A stretch of DNA of 7,703 bases from an uncultured Actinomycetes bacterium (lineage in GTDB: Bacteria; Actinomycetota; Acidimicrobiia; IMCC26256; PALSA-555), in contig CALEYV010000096.1 of NCBI GenBank assembly GCA_937927875.1, positions 1 through 7,703 on the forward strand. Reading direction: 5' to 3'. The notes beneath the pieces were generated by a model. The model was not told the DNA's origin, made no database searches, and saw only the letters and a program-made list of their open reading frames with translations. This document shows positions 1 through 6,331 of this stretch, in pieces (position 1 is the first letter of the stretch; every line of letters begins with the position of its first letter). Made by a program: the position numbers and the translations under genes.

Positions 1-46
1 TACACGCGTAAGATCGTCGGCAGCGTCAGATGTGTATAAGAGACAG
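1..46 (+). other. Untrimmed Nextera sequencing adapter (P5 end, i5 index, Read 1, Tn5 mosaic end)
   Basis: This is synthetic sequence, not genome. Bases 1-5 (TACAC) match the 3' end of the Illumina P5 oligo. Bases 6-13 (GCGTAAGA) match the Nextera i5 index I know as S517. Bases 14-27 (TCGTCGGCAGCGTC) are the Nextera Read 1 overhang. Bases 28-46 (AGATGTGTATAAGAGACAG) are the 19-base hyperactive Tn5 mosaic end. The order is exactly that of a finished library molecule, so the genomic insert begins at base 47. Any reading frame that starts inside this stretch, for example at base 30, is artificial. The element types and order are seen directly; the index name is from memory. Confidence 0.98.
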
Positions 47-401
47 CGTTGAGGTCGACGGTGGCGCGCACCGCGCTGACATCGGCGAGCACGAGCGGCC
101 CCATGTGCAGCGAACCCCCGGCGTTGGCGACGACGCCGTGCAGGTGGCCCGTCGGCTCGGCGGCCTTCGCCACCGCGGCTTCGATCTGCTCCTCGTCGGT
201 GACGTCGGCCGGGATGGTCGCGACGACGGCGTCCGGTGCGGCGACGGCGCGCAGGCGCTCCGCGGCGGCGTCGAGCTTCTCCGGGGTTCGACCGCAGATG
301 GTGACCGACGCCCCGTCGCGGGCCAGCGCCGCCGCGCAGCCCTCGCCGATCCCGCTGCCGCCGCCGGTCACGAGCGTCCCGTAGCCGTCGAGCGCGGCCA
401 T
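47..401 (-). CDS. Short-chain dehydrogenase/reductase (SDR), N-terminal fragment
   Basis: A classical SDR that would catalyse NAD(P)-dependent oxidation or reduction of an alcohol/carbonyl group in the cytoplasm; the substrate is unknown. The 118 visible residues hold the Rossmann half of the fold. The glycine-rich cofactor motif TGGGSGIG is at residues 12-19, an Asp-Val pair (ADV) follows the third strand at 66-68, and the NAGG motif is at 93-96. R38 (GRTPEK) after the second strand is compatible with NADP binding, which is inference. The catalytic Ser-Tyr-Lys part is missing because the adapter replaces the rest, so this is an assembly truncation and not a pseudogene. The chosen ATG (399-401) has GAGGAG six bases upstream. 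A second in-frame ATG at 405-407 abuts that Shine-Dalgarno sequence and is less likely. The gene is divergent from the LLM/lut cluster. Confidence 0.9.
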
Positions 402-407
402 CGCCAT

Positions 408-498
408 CTCCTCTCCGCGGCCGTCCGGGCCGAGCGCATAGGTTCTCATCCGTGCCCGACGTGACGCAGCCCGGTCCGACCCCGACCGGCGGTCGACG
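408..498. promoter_or_regulatory. Divergent intergenic region, SDR / LLM-lut cluster
   Basis: This 91-base region must carry the promoters for the leftward SDR gene and probably for the rightward five-gene cluster. On the plus strand TAGGTT at 439-444 fits the actinobacterial TANNNT -10 pattern and would put transcription start near 451. I see no convincing -35 box. A small inverted repeat, CGACC-GGC-GGTCG at 483-495, sits just before the LLM start codon, where a ribosome binding site would be expected. That gene has no good Shine-Dalgarno sequence. The location is seen; promoter activity is inferred and weakly supported. Confidence 0.35.
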
Positions 499-1527
499 AT
501 GAAGCTCGGCCTCCAGCTCGGCTACTGGAGCGCGCAGCCGCCGGCCGGCGCCCAGGACCTCGTCCTCGAAGCCGAGCAGCTCGGCTACGACTCGGTGTGG
601 ACGGCGGAATCGTGGGGCTCGGACGCGCTGACACCCCTGGCCTGGTGGGGGTCGCGCACGAGCCGGCTGCGGCTCGGCACCGACCTCATCCAGCTGTCGG
701 CGCGCCAGCCGACCGCGACCGCGATGGCCGCCCTCACCATGGACCACCTTTCAGGGGGTCGGTTCGTCCTCGGGCTCGGTGTCTCCGGTCCGCAGGTGGT
801 CGAGGGCTGGTACGGGATGCCGTTCCCGAAGCCACTGGCGCGAACCCGCGAGTACGTGTCGATCATCCGGTCGGTGCTCGCCCGCGAGGAGCGCGTCACG
901 AGCCCCGGCCCCCACTACCCGCTCCCCTACCCGGGCGGGCTCGGGCTCGGCAAGCCGCTCCGGTCGATCGTGCACCCGCTGCGGGCCGACCTGCCGATCG
1001 TCCTCGGCGCCGAGGGCCCCAAGAACGTGGCGCTGGCAGCCGAGATCGCCGACGGCTGGTTCCCGATCTTCTACTCCGCGAAGCACGAGGACATGTACGA
1101 GGACGCGCTGAAGGAGGGCTGGTCACGCCCCGGCGCGCGCCGAGGCCCGGACGACTTCGAGATCCTGCCCACGGTGACCGTCATCGTCGACGACGACGTC
1201 GAGCGGGCCGCCGACGCGATGAAGCCATCGCTGGCGCTCTACGTGGGGGGCATGGGCGCCCGGGAGATGAACTTCCACTTCGACGTGTTCTGCCGGCTCG
1301 GGTACGAGGCCGAGGCGACGAAGATCCAGGACCTCTACCTCGACGGCCGGAAGGACGAGGCGACCGCCGCCGTGCCGAGCCGCATGGTGGAGGAGATCGC
1401 GCTCATCGGCCCCAAGGAGAAGATCCGCGACGACCTCGAGGCTTGGAAGGCGTCCCGGGTCACGACGATGCTGCTCGGCGCCCACAACCCGGACGTGATG
1501 CGGCTCATGGCCGAGCTCGTGCTCTGA
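499..1527 (+). CDS. LLM-class F420-dependent oxidoreductase, Rv3520c-like
   Basis: A luciferase-like TIM-barrel oxidoreductase, predicted to use reduced or oxidised coenzyme F420 (a deazaflavin) for hydride transfer in the cytoplasm; the substrate is unknown. The 342-residue length and the opening MKLGLQLGYW closely recall the Mycobacterium Rv3520c family (about 347 residues). Other family-like stretches are TAESWGSDA at 35-43, TPLAWWGS at 45-52, the barrel segment LSGGRFVLGLGVSGPQVVEG at 84-103, and the C-terminal LIGPKEKIRDDLEAW at 302-316. The ATG is chosen because it begins the first barrel strand directly. Only a weak GGCGG lies upstream, so translation may start inefficiently. It is the first gene of a rightward cluster; lutA starts 44 bases after its TGA. 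The LLM assignment is secure. F420 rather than FMN as cofactor is inferred from family resemblance. Confidence 0.94.
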   Translation: MKLGLQLGYWSAQPPAGAQDLVLEAEQLGYDSVWTAESWGSDALTPLAWWGSRTSRLRLGTDLIQLSARQPTATAMAALTMDHLSGGRFVLGLGVSGPQVVEGWYGMPFPKPLARTREYVSIIRSVLAREERVTSPGPHYPLPYPGGLGLGKPLRSIVHPLRADLPIVLGAEGPKNVALAAEIADGWFPIFYSAKHEDMYEDALKEGWSRPGARRGPDDFEILPTVTVIVDDDVERAADAMKPSLALYVGGMGAREMNFHFDVFCRLGYEAEATKIQDLYLDGRKDEATAAVPSRMVEEIALIGPKEKIRDDLEAWKASRVTTMLLGAHNPDVMRLMAELVL

Positions 1528-1528
1528 T

Positions 1529-1556
1529 CCTGCCGGCGCCGACGGCGCCGCGCAGG
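1529..1556 (+). other. Strong GC-rich hairpin in the LLM-lutA gap
   Basis: Bases 1529-1540 pair with 1544-1556 to form a 12-bp stem with a three-base GAC loop and one bulged C at 1551. The inner seven pairs (CGGCGCC/GGCGCCG) are uninterrupted, and the outer five are CCTGC/GCAGG. The hairpin starts two bases after the LLM stop codon and ends 15 bases before the lutA GTG, just ahead of its AGGA. No T-run follows, so it is not a standard intrinsic terminator. It could be a partial terminator, an mRNA stability or processing element, or a translational control for lutA. The pairing is seen; the role is inferred. Confidence 0.6.
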
Positions 1557-1571
1557 TGGTAGGAACCGGCG

Positions 1572-2288
1572 GTGCTCGTCGCGTTGTTCGTGACCTGCCT
1601 GGTCGACCAGCTGGCCCCCGCCACCGGTCGGTCGGCGGTGCGCCTGCTCGAGGCCGCCGGCTGCGAGGTCGCCTTCCCCGAGGCCCAGACCTGCTGCGGG
1701 CAGCCGGCCTTCAACAGTGGGTACCGGCGCGACGCCCTGCGCCTGGCCCGCCACTTCGCCTCGGTGTTCGGGGACTACGAGGCGATCGTCGCCCCGTCGG
1801 GCTCGTGCGTCGCCATGGTACGCCGCTACTTCCCGACTCTGGCCGACGGCGACGAGCGGGCGCGCCTCGAGGCCATCGGCCAGAAGACGTACGAGCTCAC
1901 CGAGTTCCTCGTCGACGTGCTCGGCCGCCCGGACCTCGGGGCCCGCGCCGACGAGCCCGTGACCTACCACCCGTCCTGCCACCTCCTCCGCGAGCTCGGG
2001 GTGCGCGACGCGCCGCGTCGCCTCCTCGACGCCGCGGGCGTCCCCGTCGTCGAGCTCGCCGACGCCGAGCGCTGCTGCGGCTTCGGCGGGACCTTCTCGG
2101 TGCTGCACCCCGAGATCGCGGTTCCGATGGCCGACGCCAAGCTCGACCAGGCGATGGCGACCGGGACCCGGACCCTCACCGCCTGCGACACCGGCTGCCT
2201 GCTGCACCTGGCGGCGCGAGCGCAGCGGCGAGGTCTCGACCTCGAGCTGCGGCACGTCGCGGATGTCCTTGCCGGCGGGCTGGCGTGA
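1572..2288 (+). CDS. lutA: LutA, (Fe-S)-binding CCG-domain subunit of lactate utilization system
   Basis: LutA (also called YkgE or LldE) belongs to the LutABC iron-sulfur system that in Bacillus and other bacteria is needed to oxidise L-lactate to pyruvate; the three proteins are thought to form a cytoplasmic redox complex. The product is 238 residues, the normal family length. It carries the two cysteine-rich CCG domains expected: C9, CCG at 41-43 and SGSC ending at C79; then PSCH with C136, CCG at 168-170, and C205/C209 (CDTGC). These can bind a non-cubane 4Fe-4S cluster, as in heterodisulfide reductase HdrB. The GTG start fits because AGGA lies seven bases upstream at 1561-1564 and the protein then opens with the usual ALFVTCLVDQ. 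The stop overlaps the lutB start by four bases (GTGA), implying coupled translation. Confidence 0.95.
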   Translation: MLVALFVTCLVDQLAPATGRSAVRLLEAAGCEVAFPEAQTCCGQPAFNSGYRRDALRLARHFASVFGDYEAIVAPSGSCVAMVRRYFPTLADGDERARLEAIGQKTYELTEFLVDVLGRPDLGARADEPVTYHPSCHLLRELGVRDAPRRLLDAAGVPVVELADAERCCGFGGTFSVLHPEIAVPMADAKLDQAMATGTRTLTACDTGCLLHLAARAQRRGLDLELRHVADVLAGGLA

Positions 2289-3718
2289 CGACCGCCGACG
2301 AGCTGGCCCGGCACCGCCCGCGGGGCGCCCCGCTGCCGCCGCTACGCGACCGTGTCCAGGCCACGCTCGACAGCGTGGAGCTGCGGGGCGCGCTCGGCGC
2401 GGTGGCCCACCGGTTCAACGAGGCCCGCCGGGTCGCCCTGGCCGAGCCCGGCATGGCGGAAGTCAAGGCTCGCGGCACGCGCATCCGAGCCGACGGCGTG
2501 GCGGCGCTCCGCGAGAACCTCGACGCGGCGACGGCATCGCTGCGGCAGCTCGGGGTCCACGTCCATCACGCGGCGACGGGACCGGAGGCGGCTCGTGTCA
2601 TCGCCGACCTGGCGCGTGAGGCCGGCGCCCGCCGGGCCGTGAAGTCCAAGTCGATGGCCACCGAGGAGATCCACCTCAACGAGGAGCTGGAGCGCCGCGG
2701 CGTCGAGGTGTTCGAGACCGACCTCGGCGAGTGGATCATCCAGCAGGCCCACGAGCGGCCGAGCCACATCATCGTCCCCGCCATCCACAAGACACGCCCC
2801 CAGATCACGCGGCTGTTCTCGGATGTGGCCGGGCACGAGCTCCCGGACGAGCGGGAGGAGCTGTGCGCGTTCGCCCAGCAGCGGCTCCGGGAGGTGTTCC
2901 TGACCGCCGACCTCGGGATCAGCGGCGCGAACTTCGTGTGCGCGGACACGGGCACAATCGTTCTCGTCACGAACGAGGGCAACGGTCGCCTCACCACGTC
3001 GCTGCCCCGGGTGCACATCGCACTGGTGCCGGTCGACAAGGTGCTCGCTCGCTTCGCGGACCTCGGGACGATGCTGCCGCTGCTGATCCGGCACGCCACC
3101 GGCCAGAAGCTGACCTCGTACGTGAGCATGATCCACGGACCGCGACGGGCCGGGGAGCTGGACGGCCCCGAGGAGCTGCACGTCGTGTTCCTCGACGGCG
3201 GGCGGAAGGCGCTGCTCGGCTCGCCGTTCGAGGACATGCTGCGCTGCATCCGGTGCGGCGCGTGCCTGAACGTCTGCCCCGTCTACGGCACGATCGGCGG
3301 TCACGCCTACGGGGGCGTCTACCCGGGCCCGATGGGCGCCGTCCTGACCCCCCTGCTGGGCGAGCTGGAAGAGGGAACCGAGCTCCCCGGCGCCAGCAGC
3401 CTCTGCGGCGCCTGCGCCGAGGTCTGCCCGGTCGGGATCCCGCTGCACGACCTGCTCCTCGAGCTGCGCGCCGCGCTGGCCGGCCGACGAACCTCCGGCT
3501 CGCGGCGCCGGAAGGCGTTCTTCGGCCTCTGGAGTCGCGCCTGGGCCCGGCCGAGCCTCTATGGCGCGTCGGCGCGCGTGGCCGCGTTCGCGGCCCGGCA
3601 CCCCTGCCTGGCCCGGCGGCTGCCAGTGGCGCGGGCCTGGTGCGAGGGACGGGCGCTGCCGCCGGCTCCTCCCGAGCCGTTCCGAACCTGGTGGCGACGG
3701 GAGCGGGCGGATGGCTGA
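2285..3718 (+). CDS. lutB: LutB, LUD-domain ferredoxin-type iron-sulfur protein
   Basis: LutB is the electron-transfer and LUD-domain subunit of LutABC. The 477 residues match the usual length. An N-terminal helical region leads into the LUD domain (about 65-305), with KSKSMATEEI at 120-129, ETDLGEWIIQ at 144-153 and ADTGT at 220-224. The ferredoxin-like part has C321-C324-C327-C331 (CxxCxxCxxxCP) and C374-C377-C381. In the second motif the position three residues before C374 is Ser, which I recall as normal for LutB. HAYGGVYPGPMGAVLTPLL at 340-358 between the clusters is also typical. The tail is basic and Trp/Arg-rich. The frame is open upstream as far as 1556, but the GTG at 2285 is chosen because it overlaps the lutA stop and gives family length. 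lutC begins inside the last codons. Confidence 0.96.
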   Translation: MTTADELARHRPRGAPLPPLRDRVQATLDSVELRGALGAVAHRFNEARRVALAEPGMAEVKARGTRIRADGVAALRENLDAATASLRQLGVHVHHAATGPEAARVIADLAREAGARRAVKSKSMATEEIHLNEELERRGVEVFETDLGEWIIQQAHERPSHIIVPAIHKTRPQITRLFSDVAGHELPDEREELCAFAQQRLREVFLTADLGISGANFVCADTGTIVLVTNEGNGRLTTSLPRVHIALVPVDKVLARFADLGTMLPLLIRHATGQKLTSYVSMIHGPRRAGELDGPEELHVVFLDGGRKALLGSPFEDMLRCIRCGACLNVCPVYGTIGGHAYGGVYPGPMGAVLTPLLGELEEGTELPGASSLCGACAEVCPVGIPLHDLLLELRAALAGRRTSGSRRRKAFFGLWSRAWARPSLYGASARVAAFAARHPCLARRLPVARAWCEGRALPPAPPEPFRTWWRRERADG

Positions 3719-4232
3719 CGACCTCGCCCGTCGCTTCGCCGCCGAGCTGTCGGCGGTCGACGGCACGCCGCACCCGGGCGCCGACGCGAGCGCAGTCGCG
3801 CTCGAGCTCGTCGGACCCGAGCCAGCGCTCGTCGCGATCGAGGACGACCCGACCGTCGAGCCGGTCGCGCTCGCGCTGACCAACGCCGGGCACGAGGTGG
3901 TCCGCCCGAGCGAGACCGGGTACCGGGAGCGGCTGGCCAGCGCCGCGCTGGGCGTCACCGGCTGCACGGCCGCGATCGCCGACACCGGCACCCTCATGCT
4001 CACCGCCGACCGCGCCCACCCGCGGGCGACGAGCCTGCTCCCCCGCTCACACCTCGCGGTCGTCCGGCCCGCCAACCTGGTCTCGTCCCTCGACGAGGCG
4101 CTGCGCCGGATCCCCGACCCCGCGCCGAGCGCGGTGACGCTCGTGACCGGCCCCAGCCGGTCGGCCGACATCGAGCAGATCCTGACCCTCGGGGTCCACG
4201 GGCCGGCCCACGTGCACGTCGTCCTTCCCTGA
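3711..4232 (+). CDS. lutC: LutC, short LUD-domain protein
   Basis: LutC is the third component of the LutABC lactate oxidation system, a LUD-domain protein without iron-sulfur motifs. Visible hallmarks are IADTGTLML at 89-97, SLLPRSHLAVVRP at 108-120, and near the C-terminus TGPSRSADIEQILTLGVHGP at 146-165. It shares the ADTGT core with LutB, showing the two LUD domains are related. The ATG overlaps the lutB stop by eight bases and has GGGAG seven bases upstream (3699-3703), so this start is well supported. At 173 residues it is clearly shorter than Bacillus LutC (about 240), the reduction being on the N-terminal side. I see no frameshift, and similar compact forms occur in actinobacteria. 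The family call is firm; full activity of the short form is assumed. Confidence 0.92.
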   Translation: MADDLARRFAAELSAVDGTPHPGADASAVALELVGPEPALVAIEDDPTVEPVALALTNAGHEVVRPSETGYRERLASAALGVTGCTAAIADTGTLMLTADRAHPRATSLLPRSHLAVVRPANLVSSLDEALRRIPDPAPSAVTLVTGPSRSADIEQILTLGVHGPAHVHVVLP

Positions 4233-4250
4233 CCCGAGACGAGGAGAGCC

Positions 4251-5120
4251 ATGGATCTCGGCCCGGTTGGCGTCTGGAGCGCGGCGCTCCGATACGGCGA
4301 CCGCGGGCAGGCCCGGGACGCGGCGGCCGAGCTCGAGACACTCGGGTTCGGAGCGCTGTGGCTCCCGGGCGGGGCCGGCGGCGACATCTTCGAGGCGGCG
4401 GCGGCGCTGCTCGACGCGACGAGCCAGGTCGTACTGGCGACCGGGATCGTGAACCTCTGGATGCACGAGCCGGCCAACGTCGCTGAGGCGCACGCCCGGA
4501 TCACGAGCGCGCACGCCGACCGGTTCCTGCTCGGCATCGGCGTGAGCCACGCGCCGCTGGTCGACGCCGATCACCCGGGCCGCTACGAGCGGCCACTCGA
4601 GGCGACGCGCCGCTACCTCGATGCGCTCGACGCCGCGACCCCGCCCGTGCCGGTAAACGAACGGGCCCTGGCCGCGCTCGGGCCCCGGATGCTGGAGCTC
4701 GCTCGCGACCGCAGCCGGGGCGCCCACCCGTACCTCGTCACGCCGGAGCACACCCACCGCGCGCGAGCGGTGCTCGGCGCCGGCCCGCTGCTGGCGCCGG
4801 AGCAGTCAGCCGTGCTCGAGGCGGATCCCGGACGCGCCCGCGAGCTGGCGCGTCAGCACCTGGCCATCTACCTGCAGCTCCCGAACTACGTGAACAACCT
4901 GCGCCGGCTCGGGTTCAGCGTCGAAGACGTCGCGGCGCCGGGCAGCGACCGCCTCGTCGACAGCATCGTGGCTTGGGGCGACGTCGGCGCGATCGCCCGG
5001 CGGATCCGTGAGCACCACGACGCGCGCGCCGACCACGTCTGCGTCCAGGTGATCGCGGCCGACCGGCGCGTCCCGCCCCTCGACGCGTGGCGGGCGCTCG
5101 GGCCGGCGCTGACCGGGTGA
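4251..5120 (+). CDS. LLM-class F420-dependent oxidoreductase, MSMEG_4141-like
   Basis: A second luciferase-like TIM-barrel enzyme, 289 residues, predicted F420-dependent and cytoplasmic, with unknown substrate. It resembles the compact MSMEG_4141 family (TIGR03620): the opening LGPVGVWSAALRYGD, LGFGALWLPGGAGGDIFEAA at 31-50, ATGIVNLWMHEP at 63-74, DRFLLGIGVSHAPLVD at 90-105, and AIYLQLPNYVNNLRRLGF at 205-222 are typical. It is not a recent duplicate of the LLM gene at 499-1527: length and motifs differ throughout, so the two probably act on different substrates. GAGGAG (4241-4246) lies four bases before the ATG, a strong ribosome binding site. The gene begins 18 bases after lutC, so it is probably the last gene of the same transcript. 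Its TGA is one base from the stop of the convergent P450 gene. Confidence 0.92.
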   Translation: MDLGPVGVWSAALRYGDRGQARDAAAELETLGFGALWLPGGAGGDIFEAAAALLDATSQVVLATGIVNLWMHEPANVAEAHARITSAHADRFLLGIGVSHAPLVDADHPGRYERPLEATRRYLDALDAATPPVPVNERALAALGPRMLELARDRSRGAHPYLVTPEHTHRARAVLGAGPLLAPEQSAVLEADPGRARELARQHLAIYLQLPNYVNNLRRLGFSVEDVAAPGSDRLVDSIVAWGDVGAIARRIREHHDARADHVCVQVIAADRRVPPLDAWRALGPALTG

Positions 5121-5121
5121 G

Positions 5122-6315
5122 CTACGACCAGACGAGCGGCAGCCGCTCGACCTGCCGGATGCCCGGCGAGCAGTGGATCTCGACGCCGTCCGCGATCCGA
5201 TAGTCCGGGATGCGGCGGTGCCACTCCTCGAGTGCGACCCGCTGCTCGAGCCGGGCCAGATGGGAGCCGAGACACCGGTGCGGTCCGGCGCCGAAGGCCA
5301 GGTGCCGGTTCGCCTCCCGCTCGAACTCGACCCGGTCGGCGTCGGTGAACTCGTCGTCGAGGTTGGCGGCGCCGATCATGATCACGGCGTGGTCACCGGC
5401 CTGCATCGACACGCCCGCCAGCTCGTGGTCCTGCTTGATGACGCGCACGACCATCTGCACCGGGCTCTCCCAGCGGAGCAGCTCCTCGACCGCGCCGGCG
5501 GTGATCGACGGGTCGGCGGCCAGGCGGCGGCGGTCCTCGGGGTGGCGGGCCAGGTAGGTCATCTCACAGTCGAGGGTGGCGGTGACCGTGTCGAGGCCCG
5601 CGATGAGCATGAGGTGACAGACGCCCAGCTGCTCCTCCCGCGACACCGGTTCGCCCTCGACCTCGGCGGCTGCGATGCGGGCGAGCAGCCCGTCGCCGGG
5701 GTTGCGCTGCTGCTCGTCGAGCGCCCGCGCGAAGTACTCGGTGATGGCGTGGCCGGCGGCGTCGCGGATCGCGGCCGCACCATCGAGGTCGTTGGGGTCC
5801 ACGTCCGGCCGGATGGTGTCGTCCCGCCACTGCAGGAAGGTCGACAGGTCGGACTGCGGGAGCCCCATCAGGGCGAGGAAGATCCCCGACGGCAGCGGCG
5901 TCGCGAGCTCCTCGTGGTAGTCGCACTCGCCGCGTTCGATGAAGCCGTCGATCAGCGAGTTGACGAGGGCGCGGGAGCTGGCGTCGAGCTCACCGATGCG
6001 CTTCGGCGAGAACTCGGGGTCGAGCCAGCGCCGGTACTTGGCGTGGTCCGGCGGGTCGACCTGCAGCGGGATGAGCGGGAACTCCTGGCCGATCGAGATC
6101 GACTCCGGCGCCGAGGAGAACACCTCCGGGTGGCGGAGCGCCCACATGGCCTCTTCGTAACGCGACACGTAGACGGTGGGGATGCCGTCGTAGCCGATGG
6201 CACGGGCGACCGGCGCGTGCTTCCGGATCTCGTGATACGTCGGCTGGGGCGCGTCGGCGTTGCGGGGGTCCCACATCGCGGCGTTCAGGTCGAAGGCTGC
6301 GTCCTGGGTGGTCAT
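5122..6315 (-). CDS. Cytochrome P450, soluble bacterial class
   Basis: A heme-thiolate monooxygenase that inserts one oxygen atom of O2 into an organic substrate, taking electrons from a ferredoxin and its reductase. All diagnostic motifs are intact in 397 residues, normal for soluble bacterial P450s. They are the C-helix DPPDHAKYRR at 87-96 with heme-propionate contacts H91/R95, the I-helix oxygen-activation motif AGLDT at 239-243, the K-helix ExxR as E278-R281, and the heme loop FGAGPHRCLG at 341-350 with the cysteine ligand C348. There is no N-terminal membrane segment. GGAGG (6320-6324) precedes the ATG by four bases. It lies 16 bases downstream of the tetR gene and is probably co-transcribed with it. 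No ferredoxin or reductase gene is adjacent. I cannot name the CYP family or substrate. Confidence 0.97.
   Translation of the reverse strand: MTTQDAAFDLNAAMWDPRNADAPQPTYHEIRKHAPVARAIGYDGIPTVYVSRYEEAMWALRHPEVFSSAPESISIGQEFPLIPLQVDPPDHAKYRRWLDPEFSPKRIGELDASSRALVNSLIDGFIERGECDYHEELATPLPSGIFLALMGLPQSDLSTFLQWRDDTIRPDVDPNDLDGAAAIRDAAGHAITEYFARALDEQQRNPGDGLLARIAAAEVEGEPVSREEQLGVCHLMLIAGLDTVTATLDCEMTYLARHPEDRRRLAADPSITAGAVEELLRWESPVQMVVRVIKQDHELAGVSMQAGDHAVIMIGAANLDDEFTDADRVEFEREANRHLAFGAGPHRCLGSHLARLEQRVALEEWHRRIPDYRIADGVEIHCSPGIRQVERLPLVWS
5133..5149. terminator. Candidate hairpin at the convergent gene ends, inside the P450 3' end
   Basis: CGAGCGG at 5133-5139 and CCGCTCG at 5143-5149 form a perfect 7-bp stem with a CAG loop. 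It begins 13 bases after the stop of the rightward LLM gene and lies within the last codons of the leftward P450 gene. With only one base between the two stop codons, any structure ending the lut-cluster transcript has to fall within the P450 gene. There is no T-run, so a terminator role is tentative; it may be chance in GC-rich coding sequence. Confidence 0.3.
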
Positions 6316-6331
6316 CGGTCCTCCGGTCGGC

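Noticed and set aside
28..46. Tn5 mosaic end as evidence of a natural transposon
   Set aside because: It is preceded by the Nextera overhang, index and P5 tail in library order, so it is synthetic adapter and not a genomic element.
30..464. Plus-strand open frame at the left end
   Set aside because: Its start codon lies within the adapter and the rest is antisense to a clear SDR gene with TGGGSGIG and NAGG motifs.
483..495. Inverted repeat CGACC-GGC-GGTCG before the first LLM start as an operator
   Set aside because: Arms of five bases in very GC-rich DNA are too short to separate from chance, and no regulator gene is next to it. It is mentioned only within the intergenic entry.
3404..3427. 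Second LutB iron-sulfur motif looks damaged (three cysteines in place of four)
   Set aside because: The Ser at the first position, within SSLCGACAEVCP, is as I remember it for LutB proteins generally, so it is a family trait and not a mutation.
1556..3718. A single 720-residue protein, possibly a fusion, covering the lutA and lutB regions
   Set aside because: Its first 243 codons are the wrong frame of lutA, giving an Arg/Pro/Gly-rich product without motifs. LutA is intact in another frame and LutB starts at the GTG at 2285.
2342..4537. 731-residue minus-strand open frame opposite lutB, lutC and the second LLM gene
   Set aside because: Low-complexity composition, no recognisable motif, and fully antisense to three well-supported genes. 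Long antisense frames are expected at this G+C content.
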